Assembly: GCA_964589825.1 (NCBI GenBank)
Contig: CAZPUS010000015.1
Span: forward strand, 1 to 64,000
Reading direction: 5' to 3'
Source: CAZPUS01 sp964589825
GTDB lineage: Bacteria; Fibrobacterota; Chitinivibrionia; Chitinivibrionales; WJKA01
DNA: 64,000 nucleotides
Shown: positions 37,501 through 46,419 of the stretch, piece by piece
How positions within the stretch are numbered: the first letter of the stretch is position 1
Layout of the letters: every line of letters begins with the position of its first letter
Made by a program: the position numbers and the translations under genes
The notes under the pieces: model-generated
Databases searched by the model: none
What the model was told of the DNA's origin: nothing
What the model saw: only the letters and a program-made list of their open reading frames with translations

Positions 37501-39130
37501 TACCGTGTTTGACAGTACCGGGCGCATGCTGCCGCGTCTGATTAAAACATATTATGTCGGCAACATGGCACCCCGAACCATCGTGACAAAAACTAGACGG
37601 TGGGGTGCCGTGCGTTACCGGGTGAATGCGATAGATGATAAAGACTCTCTTTTTGTGTTTCACTACTCCTTTAAAAAAGTCGGAGACAGCAGTACGACCC
37701 TTGCCGATACGCTGCTGCAGGAGGGAACCGATACCGCTTCAAGCATTGTACGTGAGTTTTATCCCCTTCCTGACGGCATGTACCGATTCAGTGCATGGTG
37801 CAGTGAATTGGACGGAAAAAGGGACAGCAGTGTGGAACATTCGATCGTTACCATTACCCGCGCAACGAAAAAAAGATTCAGTATGCGCAGCCGGTGGAAC
37901 ATGATTGGGATTCCGGGTCGTACCATTGATGTGGATTCATTGCGCACGGGAGGAGTGATCTCCTACTGGGATGAATCGAGCGCGCCGCGGGATATTTACA
38001 GCTACTATGTTCCTTCCGATCAGATACGCGATATGTCGGCCGGGCAGGCTCTGTGGAGGAAGTCATCACAACCTGTACAGATCGAGCTTCAACCCGCTCA
38101 GCTTATCGACAGCGCGGTTACTCTGCAGCTTAATTACAATGAATACGGATGGAACCAGGTGACGAGTCCGTATCCATATCCGGTCAGATGGCCCTACGAT
38201 TCGCCGTTGTGGCGATGGGACAGCACACAGCAGTCGGTTGTACCGGCCCAGGACACGTTGTATCCCTGGCGCGGTTACTGGGTGCAGGTTCCCGCCGACA
38301 CTACGGCTACGCTGCAGCCACGGCCCGTCTATTCACTGCCTCAGGTTTTTGCCAAGAGGATGGCCGCATCGTATACTGATGAAGATAACTGGCATATCCG
38401 CATAGGACTTCGGGCGGTGGAGCGGGGTAGCGATCCTTATAATGTGCTTGGTTTTTGCAAAAAGGCGAGTGATGGGCGCGATTCGCTTGATATGGATGAG
38501 CCTCCGTCAATAGGATCGAATCGAACATTGTTCATGTATCAGTCGGATGAAAACGGAGGCAGGCGGCTGGCTAAGGATATACGTAACAATCTCGATTCCG
38601 CACAGCGATTCAGCGTAGGCATTACCCCCGGCGATTATACGGCCCATCTTTATGTCGAGGGAACAGAGCAGCATGCCTCTGTCTATATATACCTGGTAAC
38701 CTCTGATACCGTAATTCGTATGGAGCCGGGTAAGGGCTATCCGCTCGATGCTTCGGACGAGATAACCTACAGAACGATTTTCGTTACGCGCGATCCGCAT
38801 TTTACCCGGTCGTTACCATACCGCTTTCGCTTTGCGGCCCCGGTTCCCAATCCGTTTGTCAGACAAGCCGTACTTACTTATACACTCCCCTTCAGATGGG
38901 ATGCGCACGGTCGTATCGATACGGATCGGTATCGGGTATCGCTTAATGTGATCGATACGCGTGGGCGGATAGTACGCACACTCGAAAACGAGATGAAATC
39001 TCCTGGTTCGTACCGGGTCGAGTGGAACGGTAAAACCCGCAATGGTCGTGTGGTCTCTTCGGGGGCCTATTTTCTGCGGCTTGAAGCGGATGCGCTTTCT
39101 GCGGTAAAGAGGGTGGTGAAAATTAAATAG
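34586..39130 (+). CDS. Large secreted protein: KRE9/KNH-like repeats, beta-helix, FlgD-like C-terminus
   Basis: A 1514-aa exported protein (signal peptide FCIGFFLITGVFAQ). It has three KRE9/KNH-like Ig repeats, at about 30-140, 238-345 and 352-450, each with VGDTMxIxWxAD, EYSPDxGxxW and an IPxxIxGxPV block; a parallel beta-helix (about 463-765) opening WYIDASAPDGGDGSRSAPF; an FN3-like domain (770-880) ending DSSGNWS; and a C-terminal module (about 1094-1514) clearly homologous to that of the 2708-aa protein (SYWDESSAPRDIYSYYVPSD, EYGWNQVTSPYPYP, TIFVTRDPHF), ending in a FlgD-like domain (VPNPF near 1420, final KRVVKIK). A CAGGAG site precedes the ATG. The role is probably surface attachment or matrix structure, secreted by the same route as its neighbour. 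Confidence 0.88.
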   Translation: MKLERIVTKHDSDGLIRKMFCIGFFLITGVFAQQINIYNPYAAQSYNVGDTMIIEWDADTTISEVIIEYSPDHGMSWLQVTSSGSVRRTYNYWGYYHWAIPDNIDNTPVPSPKGILRIADYNYAAEAFSDTFEIVDSDTVSSGPMLSLSTYQVVCTGDTTFTVNATNSGDDTLPPLSATADAQWVGINVSGSGNEQYIYTTVDTTGLSGGYYSSNVAVTGTGINDSFVIDLDLTADKSGIYISAPVAGEIYTVGDTMMISWSADSKISDVGIEYSPDEGMTWLSLTSSDTISRSSGGWGSYAWHIPENIDGIPVASSQAMMRVYETNGSAHGYSDIFEIYPNDSTVSDTTTSKTALLSPVGDSYYMVGDTMTIEWDADTGINEVILEYSPDDGVSWAFIDSGTITRNSSYWGLYPWKVPREINGMPVRSHHARVKLSDYNKTSWSISGQFTIYDPADTAISRIWYIDASAPDGGDGSRSAPFNTIFAFIGLESGDMIHVAGGYYVLDSGFTIDTDSILILGGWDTSFTWRDPQAHPTIISGEAIDVPDTFFVIAEDEIEFSGFDFVDGAGGAHTALAIAGDSIRRVGLLENRYMGLSTALSINRSAQIKVVHSIFEECNNALHIRAADSVLAKNNTFYGNREGIALVYSGGVLCRNNIFSHNEFALIEEDSLSVFGNVAYNAFFRNGTVLENNGYAADIAIRYPENLVVDPMFLDTTLQKRDLHLQPGSQCIDAGDPNAEFEREPMPNGGRINIGAYGGTEYATVSDTGTVINDSIAPQNPLSLKVTAVDSGIQFRWDPALVQGSDIKNAGIWYRTDRFPQGRQDPMAAKVHVWPVSASSLNMNAPVVGGLPPGPVYYFALYVQDSSGNWSVDAAMDTVVMDSGQMMPYDTLYTKEFLQVSVSAYEDSAALVSIQTGDTTPISGISGIGWGYGHQSDMAPDSTAGSLRTIPYADTSFVVDSFGVKGMWIFGFTVFDSTGRMLPRLIKTYYVGNMAPRTIVTKTRRWGAVRYRVNAIDDKDSLFVFHYSFKKVGDSSTTLADTLLQEGTDTASSIVREFYPLPDGMYRFSAWCSELDGKRDSSVEHSIVTITRATKKRFSMRSRWNMIGIPGRTIDVDSLRTGGVISYWDESSAPRDIYSYYVPSDQIRDMSAGQALWRKSSQPVQIELQPAQLIDSAVTLQLNYNEYGWNQVTSPYPYPVRWPYDSPLWRWDSTQQSVVPAQDTLYPWRGYWVQVPADTTATLQPRPVYSLPQVFAKRMAASYTDEDNWHIRIGLRAVERGSDPYNVLGFCKKASDGRDSLDMDEPPSIGSNRTLFMYQSDENGGRRLAKDIRNNLDSAQRFSVGITPGDYTAHLYVEGTEQHASVYIYLVTSDTVIRMEPGKGYPLDASDEITYRTIFVTRDPHFTRSLPYRFRFAAPVPNPFVRQAVLTYTLPFRWDAHGRIDTDRYRVSLNVIDTRGRIVRTLENEMKSPGSYRVEWNGKTRNGRVVSSGAYFLRLEADALSAVKRVVKIK

Positions 39131-39293
39131 AACCATACAGCCGATGTTGATGCCACATTTTTTTCTGGCTTCGATCTTCCCGGGCAGGTTTAAAGAGAGG
39201 ACCTAACATGTCGTATAATAGATACAGCTAAACGTGAAAGCTGCGACACCGGGGGATACCGGCAAATATAAACCAAAAACAACGGGAGCGTAG

Positions 39294-39689
39294 ATGAAGA
39301 AGATCGTGATTGCAGGGGCAGTCGTGCTTGTACTGGTCGTCCTCGTGGTGGGATTGTTTATAATGCGATATAAAAAAATGGTGCATACCGTAGACGGTAT
39401 TACCGTCGAACACGTCGATCTCAGCAGAGTACCGGATGGCCTATACACAGGTCATTTCAAGGAATTCCTGGTAGCGGTCGATGTGGAAGTGACCGTGAAG
39501 GATAGCGCGATTTCTGCAATAGAAATTACCGAACAGGAGTGCGGACCCGGCTATGAAGCCCGGGGTACTGTCGACCGGATTATTGTAGCCCAGTCCCCCA
39601 AAGTGAATGCGGTAAGCGGGGCAACAGGCAGCAGCAAGGCGATAATGATTGCTGTCCAAAATGCACTGACAAAGAAGAAAAGTCAGTAG
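39294..39689 (+). CDS. FMN-binding domain protein, membrane-anchored
   Basis: A 131-aa protein with one N-terminal membrane anchor (residues 3-25, IVIAGAVVLVLVVLVVGLFIM) and a single FMN_bind domain facing the periplasm. VNAVSGATGSSKAIMIAVQNAL carries the SGATxxS region where FMN is covalently attached to Thr or Ser in RnfG/NqrC-type domains. GDG..YTGHF is replaced by PDGLYTGHF. It probably carries electrons outside the inner membrane. GGGAGCGTAG precedes the ATG. It stands between the surface-protein locus and the ABC importer, 115 bp from the latter, with no electron-transfer partner nearby. Confidence 0.85.
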   Translation: MKKIVIAGAVVLVLVVLVVGLFIMRYKKMVHTVDGITVEHVDLSRVPDGLYTGHFKEFLVAVDVEVTVKDSAISAIEITEQECGPGYEARGTVDRIIVAQSPKVNAVSGATGSSKAIMIAVQNALTKKKSQ

Positions 39690-39804
39690 GATGCAATAGG
39701 GCAGGTTTTTTAGCTGCAGAAGCCTGAATACTACCATCAAAGGTGCACGAGTGTATTTTTAGGTGTATGCCATATACGATTTCACCTGAACACGGCGTAC
39801 ACCT

Positions 39805-41709
39805 ATGAAGTGGTTCTACGTAATCGCCATCGTTATTGCAGGTATTCTTGGTGCCGCACCGCTCTATCTTCTGGGCCCGGGCGACGGCGAATTACCCCCC
39901 GGTGAAACGGTATACCGGGTCACTTATTCTTCAGCAGTGAAGTCGATAGATCCCGCGACATGCGGGGATGTGGCATCCTCTTCAGTCCAGGCGAACATTT
40001 TTGAAGGGCTCTACGGGTATAAATACCTCAAAAGGCCGGTTGAAGTAACACCGCAACTTGCTGTCGCAATGCCACAGATTTCGGACAGTGGATGCAGGTA
40101 TACCATCAGGGTGAAAAAAGGGGTTTATTACCATAGAAATCCCTGTTTTGGCAAGGCGGAAGACGGGAATGCGCATCGATGGGCTACCCGTGAAGTAACG
40201 GCATACGATTTTGTGCTCGCGATCAAGCGTATTGCGGATTACCATCTCAATACCGGGCTTGCATGGGCATTTCTTGCCGGACGAATCAAAGGGCTCGATG
40301 CATACCGGCAGAAGACCACCCAGTATAAAAGCGGGGATTTTTCCCGCTATGAAATGGATGTAGAAGGAATTGCAGTACCCGATTCGCATACACTGCAAAT
40401 CGATTTGAACGCACCCTACCCCCAGTTTGTGTATGTGCTCGCAATGCACGTGTATGCACCCATTCCTCACGAGGCGATCGATTACTGGCTTATGGAAACC
40501 CGTGATGGTTCTGTCAGTAAAAAAATACCCGTGGCAGGGCGCAGCGTCGAATTTCAGTCCCCCGATCATGCAATCGGAACCGGACCCTATATACTCGAGA
40601 GCTGGAAACGAAAATGGAAGATTCGGCTCAGAAAAAATCCGGAATACAGAACGGTACGCTATCCCACCTGTAACGACTGCAGCTATACAGGATATGTCCA
40701 GGACAGTGCCCGTGGCTTATACCGCGATGCCGGGAAAAAAATCCCGTTTATCGACAGGATACATTTTAGATTCATGGAAGAGAATTACCCCCGGTGGATG
40801 CTTTTTCTGACAAAACAGAAAGATGTCGCATCGATTCCAAAAGAGACGTTCAACAGTGTCATCACCCCTGAGAAAGAATTGGCGCAAAAGTGGCGGGAGA
40901 AGGGTATATACCTCGAACGGTTCACCGAACCGAGTATTTTCTGGATCGCATTCAACATGGAGGATCGGATAATAGGCGAGAGCAGGGCGCTGCGTCGTGC
41001 GATCTCTCTCGGGTATAACGTGGAGAGCGAAATTGAGGTACTGTTCAACGGACGTGGAACACGACCGGTAAATATCATACCCGAGACATTCAAAGGGCAC
41101 TCGCAGGCAGGCAAGGGGGAATATTTCCGGTTCGATACTACCGCAGCCCGTGCACAACTCGAACTCGCGAGAAAACAACTTGCGGAGAAAGGGCTTCTTG
41201 AGGATGGAAAAATTCCGACACTGCATCTGGATCTGAGCAAAGGAGCGTTTGCCATGCGGATTGCGGAATTTGCACGACATCAGTTTTCGCGGCTGGGAAT
41301 CGATATCAAGGTTTCGTTTAACGACTGGCCCACACTGCAGCGCAAAGTGCATAACAAGCAATCGCAAATGTATATGATGGGATGGGCGGCAGATTATCCT
41401 GACGCGGAGAATTTCCTTCAGCTTTTTTACTCGGCAAATATCGATAAGGGGACAAACAACACCAATTTTTCCAATGCCGAATTCGATTCTCTTTACCGGA
41501 TGGTGCGAAGAATGCAGGATAGCCCTCAGCGTACGCGCCTCTATGGGGAAATGGCGCGCATAATTAATCGTGAGGTTCCTATTCTGCCCAGACTTGCACC
41601 CGAGAATTTTATTTTATATCATTCATGGGTGCATAATGTAAAACCCCATCCCATAAGCCAGGGGAATGTAAAATATTATCGTATCGATCGATCCGAAATA
41701 GACAAATAA
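39805..41709 (+). CDS. ABC transporter substrate-binding protein, family 5
   Basis: Periplasmic solute-binding protein of 634 aa in the oligopeptide/dipeptide/nickel (SBP_bac_5) family. A hydrophobic N-terminus (4-24) without a lipobox acts as signal or anchor. RVTYSSAVKSIDPATC.. opens lobe one; RYTIRVKKGVYYH, TAYDFVLAIKRI and GTGPYILESWKRKWKIRLRKNPEY are family blocks; MGWAADYPDAENFLQLFYS lies near the C-terminus. It is longer than usual (about 540), with inserts at about 110-135 and 285-320. It is the first gene of a complete importer whose permeases and ATPases follow in order. Confidence 0.92.
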   Translation: MKWFYVIAIVIAGILGAAPLYLLGPGDGELPPGETVYRVTYSSAVKSIDPATCGDVASSSVQANIFEGLYGYKYLKRPVEVTPQLAVAMPQISDSGCRYTIRVKKGVYYHRNPCFGKAEDGNAHRWATREVTAYDFVLAIKRIADYHLNTGLAWAFLAGRIKGLDAYRQKTTQYKSGDFSRYEMDVEGIAVPDSHTLQIDLNAPYPQFVYVLAMHVYAPIPHEAIDYWLMETRDGSVSKKIPVAGRSVEFQSPDHAIGTGPYILESWKRKWKIRLRKNPEYRTVRYPTCNDCSYTGYVQDSARGLYRDAGKKIPFIDRIHFRFMEENYPRWMLFLTKQKDVASIPKETFNSVITPEKELAQKWREKGIYLERFTEPSIFWIAFNMEDRIIGESRALRRAISLGYNVESEIEVLFNGRGTRPVNIIPETFKGHSQAGKGEYFRFDTTAARAQLELARKQLAEKGLLEDGKIPTLHLDLSKGAFAMRIAEFARHQFSRLGIDIKVSFNDWPTLQRKVHNKQSQMYMMGWAADYPDAENFLQLFYSANIDKGTNNTNFSNAEFDSLYRMVRRMQDSPQRTRLYGEMARIINREVPILPRLAPENFILYHSWVHNVKPHPISQGNVKYYRIDRSEIDK

Positions 41710-41728
41710 CAGAGATCGAACATCTGCC

Positions 41729-43099
41729 ATGCTTTATTATATCCTGCGACGTCTTGTACAATCGATATTCACCGTGTTCGGGGTAATGCTAATCACCTTT
41801 ATTCTGTTCAGAATGATTGCCGGTGATGTCTCCACTGCATATGTAAACAAGAAACTCGGCAAAGAAGCACGGCAGGCATTTTACGAAAAGCACAAACTCA
41901 ACAAGCCCTCACTTGTTAACCTGCACGGACGCATTGTCATTAAAGACCTGACAGAAGGTCATCATATCACCTCGGTCAGCGATATCCACGGCTCCAGAAT
42001 ATCGAAGCTGCTCAATCTTCATCTTAAAGCGGGAACCCCGCCTGAACGAGCCAGTGCGGTGATAGAGAGCAAAGCTTTCGCTTTTTTATCACCCGGCGAT
42101 TCCCTGGTGCAACTGTGCCGCGATACAGTGTTGTACAGGATGAATCCATCGAAGGCGAGATCCGGTTTCGATACCGGTGACATCGATAGCGGGGAGTCGT
42201 CTCAACCCGCACTCGCACTCACGCTGAGCGACAATACTGCTATGAATGTAAACGTAAAGGGTGTCGCAACAGTAAAGGAATTGTGTGAACGGATTCGCGC
42301 TCACCCAAAAAACCACAAAAAGGCGAGAGCCGATATTACCTCCTGGAATATGCCGAAACTGTTCGATTCTCAGTTTTTCTGGCACCTGTATGAGAGCGTG
42401 ACGTTGTCCGGTAAAAGCTATGCCACTGATAAGTCGGTTCGCAGCATTCTGGTATCGCGTGCACGATACAGCCTCGCAATCACTATTCCTGCCATGGCAT
42501 TCACCTGGTTTTTTTCAATGATTGTAAGCTGTATAGTCGCCTATTTCAGGGGGAGTATGATCGATCGTGTGGGCGTATTGCTCTCGGTACTGGGATTGTG
42601 TATCCCGTATCTCGCCTACATTATTCTCGGGCAGTGGATTATGTTTACGTTAATACCCGAGGCAGCAGTCGGCTTTTCACACAATCCTTTTACGTTGTAC
42701 GCACCGATTGCGATCGCGGTTATTGCCGGGCTCGGATGGTCGGTACGGTTTTATCGTACGATCATTCTCGATCAGGTGCATCGTCCCTATGTGACCACAG
42801 CAAAAGCGAAGGGTCTTTCTCTTGGTGCCGTGTTGTTCAAGCATGTACTTAAAAACAGCATGCTGCCGATTCTGACGCATGTGATTGCCTCGATTCCCTT
42901 TTTAATTCTGGGGGCGCTGTTGCTGGAGCGATTTTTCGGCATCCCCGGACTGGGTGATCTGATGCTGTCGAGTATAACCTCTCGCGATGTGCCGGTTATT
43001 ACCGGCCTGACTTTTTTTACGTCGGTAATGTATGTCATGAGTATTCTGATAACCGATATCCTCTACGCGGTATTCGATCCGCGGGTGCGGCTGAGATAA
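41729..43099 (+). CDS. ABC transporter permease, DppB/OppB type with large periplasmic insert
   Basis: Inner-membrane permease of 456 aa. It starts with the typical MLYYILRRLVQSIFTVFGVMLITFILFRMI and ends with the BPD_transp_1 domain (RVGVLLSVLGLCIPYLAYIILG, the EAA-type loop TTAKAKGLSLGAVLFKHVLKNSMLPILTHV in two blocks, LLERFFGIPGLGDLM). Normal members have about 310-340 residues; here about 120-150 extra residues lie between membrane segments 1 and 2 (roughly 40-225), probably in the periplasm, where they could contact the binding protein. It works with the second permease 43162-44070. Confidence 0.9.
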   Translation: MLYYILRRLVQSIFTVFGVMLITFILFRMIAGDVSTAYVNKKLGKEARQAFYEKHKLNKPSLVNLHGRIVIKDLTEGHHITSVSDIHGSRISKLLNLHLKAGTPPERASAVIESKAFAFLSPGDSLVQLCRDTVLYRMNPSKARSGFDTGDIDSGESSQPALALTLSDNTAMNVNVKGVATVKELCERIRAHPKNHKKARADITSWNMPKLFDSQFFWHLYESVTLSGKSYATDKSVRSILVSRARYSLAITIPAMAFTWFFSMIVSCIVAYFRGSMIDRVGVLLSVLGLCIPYLAYIILGQWIMFTLIPEAAVGFSHNPFTLYAPIAIAVIAGLGWSVRFYRTIILDQVHRPYVTTAKAKGLSLGAVLFKHVLKNSMLPILTHVIASIPFLILGALLLERFFGIPGLGDLMLSSITSRDVPVITGLTFFTSVMYVMSILITDILYAVFDPRVRLR

Positions 43100-43161
43100 G
43101 AATGAATGATTCTTTTTGGCGAATAATGATAATTAAGCCTGAACCGAGCGATTAATCCGTT

Positions 43162-44070
43162 ATGAAAGAAAACGCAACACATGCACGGGGACTGTGGAGA
43201 AGCGCATGGCACCGCCTTCGGCGGGATAAGGCCGCGCTGTTTTGTCTCGGTGTCGTAATCCTCTACGCGCTGATCGCGATTGTCTCACCTCTGCTCTTTT
43301 CCGGGTGGCAGAATGCGCACGACTATTCCGGGACAAATCTTCCGCCATCATTGACCCATCTGTTCGGTACCGATGTAATGGGGAGATCGGTACTTGTCAA
43401 GACGCTTCTGAGTGCCCACGTCTCCATGACCGTCGGTTTTGTCTCCAATGCGATCGCGATACCGCTCGGTGTGTTTCTCGGGGCGCTTGCGGGATATTTC
43501 GGGAGAAAGGTTGATGATGTCATCGTATGGATATATACGACTCTTGCGAGTATCCCCGGCATCATTCTGCTTATTGCGATCAAGTTCGCATTTCAGGGAA
43601 AGGTCCTGTTTCAGGGGACAATCTTTCAGATCGATCTCAGCGGCATGGCCGGGCTGTGTATTGCACTCGGTGTCACCAGCTGGATCAATACCTGCAGACT
43701 CGTACGGGCCGAAACCATGAAGATTACCCGGCTTGACTATATTGCCGCTGCCCGCGCAAGTGGGAGGAGAAATCTGGGAATTCTTTTTTCACATGTATTC
43801 CCGAATGTCAGCCATATCGCGATCATCAACTTCTCTCTTGGTTTTGTCTCGGCTATTATCGCCGAGGTGACGCTCAGCTACCTCAATCTGGGAGTTATGG
43901 ACATGCCAAGCTGGGGCAAGATGATCAATGCGGCGCGTATGGAGCTGGTCGTAGGCCACTGGTGGGAGTTTACCGCCGCGGTTGTCGCGACGTTTATTAT
44001 CGTGCTCGCATGGAATATACTGGGAGATCGACTCAGGGACGCACTCGATCCCAGTCTCAAAAATGTCTGA
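43162..44070 (+). CDS. ABC transporter permease, DppC/OppC type
   Basis: Second permease of the importer, 302 aa. N-terminal OppC segment (SAWHRLRRDKAALFCLGVVILYALIAI, in two parts), HLFGTDVMGRSVLVKTLLSAH, the EAA loop YIAAARASGRRNLGILFSHVFPN and the end GDRLRDALDPSLKNV are standard for the family. Six membrane segments. It lies 62 bp after the first permease and is followed by a 157-bp inverted-repeat element before the ATPase genes. Confidence 0.93.
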   Translation: MKENATHARGLWRSAWHRLRRDKAALFCLGVVILYALIAIVSPLLFSGWQNAHDYSGTNLPPSLTHLFGTDVMGRSVLVKTLLSAHVSMTVGFVSNAIAIPLGVFLGALAGYFGRKVDDVIVWIYTTLASIPGIILLIAIKFAFQGKVLFQGTIFQIDLSGMAGLCIALGVTSWINTCRLVRAETMKITRLDYIAAARASGRRNLGILFSHVFPNVSHIAIINFSLGFVSAIIAEVTLSYLNLGVMDMPSWGKMINAARMELVVGHWWEFTAAVVATFIIVLAWNILGDRLRDALDPSLKNV

Positions 44071-44081
44071 TGATACCGTTG

Positions 44082-44238
44082 CCGGATCAAACGCTTCAAC
44101 TGCCGTGAGGCGTATTTAACGGTGCCACGATTGTAGTACCAAAACCATCGTCGGACGTACAAGACACGATTATGAATCAGGAATACTACAACAGTATAAT
44201 GGACCACCGCGCATCATTGAAACAATCGTTTGATCCGG
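44082..44238. repeat. 157-bp inverted-repeat element inside the ABC operon
   Basis: The ends are perfect 12-bp inverted repeats (CCGGATCAAACG at 44082-44093, CGTTTGATCCGG at 44227-44238), and inner blocks such as TTGTAGTA recur on both arms in inverted order. It fills the gap between the oppC-like and oppD-like genes, begins 12 bases after a stop and ends 33 bases before a start. It differs in sequence from the 145-bp family. It may be a MITE-like insertion or a folded intercistronic RNA. Confidence 0.55.
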
Positions 44239-44270
44239 GTGATAACCAACCAATATAAAGGCCGTTCATT

Positions 44271-45308
44271 ATGGTACTTCACACAAAAAAACTCACCACG
44301 CACTTTTATACCGATCAGGGGGTTGTCAGTGCCGTAAATGAGGTGGATCTCAGTATCGAAAAGGGTGAGGTGTGTGCATTGGTTGGTGAGAGCGGCTGCG
44401 GAAAAAGCGTCACCGCCTTTTCGATAATGAGATTGCTCAGAACCCCGCCCGCCCGGATCAGTGCAGATGTGTGCGAGTGCGACGGAGAAGATATCCTTCG
44501 CATCGGTGAATCACGGATGCGCCATGTGCGGGGTAAAAAAATCGGTATGGTTTTTCAGGAGCCGATGACGTCGCTCAATCCGGTGTTTACATGCGGGGAT
44601 CAGATCATGGAGGCGATTCTGGTGCATGAACGCATTTCGCGTGCGGATGCACAAAAACGCACACTGCAACTGCTTGCCGATGTGGGGATACCTTCGCCAA
44701 AGCAGCGTTTTAACGAATACCCGCATCAATTATCGGGAGGGCTGCGACAACGCGTGATGATCGCCATGGCGCTGAGCTGCGATCCTCATTTGCTTATTGC
44801 GGATGAGCCCACCACCGCACTTGACGTCACTGTCCAGGCTCAGATACTTCGACTTCTCTCCGGGCTTCAGAAATCCCGCCTGCTGAGTATTCTGCTGATT
44901 ACGCACGATTTAAGTGTCGTCGCCACAGTGGCCGATCGTGTCGCGGTGATGTATGCGTCACGTATTGTGGAGTATGCCGAATGCGGGCTGCTGTACGAGC
45001 AACCGCTTCATCCGTATACCGAAGCGCTGCTGCAGCTTCTGCCACAGATGGAGCATCCCAAATCGAAGTTCATGACCATTCCCGGTACGGTTCCGGACCC
45101 ACTGGCATTACCTTCCGGATGTGCGTTCCATCCCCGATGTACGCTTACCAGAGAACGTGCGCAACGGGCGGGTGCGGACACGGTCGACATTACGTTCGAA
45201 GGTGAAACCGTTCCCGTATTGAGACGATGCGCGCAAAAGCGGCCGTTGCTGGAAGAAAAAAAGAACGGACACTGGTGTGCATGCTGGGAGAGAGGGGGTG
45301 ACGAATGA
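44271..45308 (+). CDS. ABC transporter ATP-binding protein, DppD/OppD type
   Basis: ATPase of 345 aa. Walker A GESGCGKSV (39-47), KKIGMVFQEPMTSLNPVFT at the Q-loop, signature LSGGLRQRVMIAMAL, Walker B LLIADEPTTALDVT, switch LLITHDLSVV. The C-terminal oligopeptide-transporter domain (oligo_HPY) has HPYTEALLQLLP and CAFHPRCTLT, with Cys residues that bind an Fe-S cluster in some members. It pairs with the next ATPase, whose start overlaps its stop by 4 bases. Confidence 0.94.
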   Translation: MVLHTKKLTTHFYTDQGVVSAVNEVDLSIEKGEVCALVGESGCGKSVTAFSIMRLLRTPPARISADVCECDGEDILRIGESRMRHVRGKKIGMVFQEPMTSLNPVFTCGDQIMEAILVHERISRADAQKRTLQLLADVGIPSPKQRFNEYPHQLSGGLRQRVMIAMALSCDPHLLIADEPTTALDVTVQAQILRLLSGLQKSRLLSILLITHDLSVVATVADRVAVMYASRIVEYAECGLLYEQPLHPYTEALLQLLPQMEHPKSKFMTIPGTVPDPLALPSGCAFHPRCTLTRERAQRAGADTVDITFEGETVPVLRRCAQKRPLLEEKKNGHWCACWERGGDE

Positions 45309-46369
45309 ATCCCGCGCGAGATACGCAAAAAAAGCCACTCGTTGAGGTACACGACCTTTGCGTTCATTTCGACATACGCGAGAGCGGGTGGCTTGGAAAG
45401 AGGCGCACACTTCGTGCGGTTGACGGAGTCGATCTTTCGATCGCTGCGGGTGAAACGCTTGGTCTGGTAGGTGAAAGCGGATGCGGAAAAACGACTGCAG
45501 GGCGTGCGCTCATCATGCTGGAAAAACCCACTGCCGGAGATATCCTTTTCAACGGCGAGCACGTGGGGCTGATGAGTGCGTCCAGGTTACGCAAGATGCG
45601 AAGCAGAATACAGATTGTTTTTCAGGACCCGCTCGAATCGCTGAATCCACGAATGAATGTCTACGATATAATCAGGGAGCCGATCGATGTGCATTTACAC
45701 ATGAATGCGACTCAGAAGCGCGACAGGGTCGCGCAACTGCTGAATATGGTGGGGCTTCCCACACATGTCATGCAGCGTTATCCCCATGAATTTTCGGGTG
45801 GACAGCGTCAGCGAATCGGTATCGCACGCGCGCTGGCTACAGAGCCCCGGTTCGTTATATGTGACGAGCCGGTAAGTGCACTCGACGTATCTATTCAGGC
45901 ACAGATTCTCAACCTGCTCACCGAGCTGAAGGGTCGACTGGGTCTTTCCTACCTGTTTATTGCACATAATCTTGCCGTAGTACGCAATTTTGCCGATACG
46001 GTTGCGGTAATGTATCTGGGAAGGATAGTGGAGTATGGTGCTATTGAGCAGGTGTATACAAACCCTGTGCATCCGTATACCAGATCACTGCTTGCGTCTG
46101 TGCCGAGTCCCGACCCGCATGCGCGAAAGCAGATGGAGGTACTGCCCGGAGAACCGCCTTCTGCGGTTGAGTATCCGTCCGGGTGCGCGTTTCACCCCAG
46201 ATGCCCCCTGACAAGGCAGAGAGCTCGTGAGCTGGATCGCTCCCGGCGCGTTACGGTCTTATCAGGTGACGAAAGGGTGGAAGTCGTGCGGGAGTGTGTT
46301 GAAAAACGGCCCTGTCTCGAGACGTGTGGGGAAACGACCCATACGCATGCATGCCTGCTGCAACAGTGA
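45305..46369 (+). CDS. ABC transporter ATP-binding protein, DppF/OppF type
   Basis: ATPase of 354 aa. Walker A GESGCGKTT (56-64), IQIVFQDPLESLNPRM, signature FSGGQRQRIGIARAL, Walker B FVICDEPVSALDVS, switch LFIAHNLAVV, then the oligo_HPY C-terminus (NPVHPYTRSLLASVP, CAFHPRCPLT). It forms the heterodimeric motor with the preceding ATPase. The longer reading of the following membrane-protein frame overlaps its last 45 bases; I start that gene later. Confidence 0.94.
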   Translation: MNPARDTQKKPLVEVHDLCVHFDIRESGWLGKRRTLRAVDGVDLSIAAGETLGLVGESGCGKTTAGRALIMLEKPTAGDILFNGEHVGLMSASRLRKMRSRIQIVFQDPLESLNPRMNVYDIIREPIDVHLHMNATQKRDRVAQLLNMVGLPTHVMQRYPHEFSGGQRQRIGIARALATEPRFVICDEPVSALDVSIQAQILNLLTELKGRLGLSYLFIAHNLAVVRNFADTVAVMYLGRIVEYGAIEQVYTNPVHPYTRSLLASVPSPDPHARKQMEVLPGEPPSAVEYPSGCAFHPRCPLTRQRARELDRSRRVTVLSGDERVEVVRECVEKRPCLETCGETTHTHACLLQQ

Positions 46370-46419
46370 GTCGACAGACAGGTTTTTACAACCCGGGTGG
46401 CGTAAGGGTGCTTTTTTAT

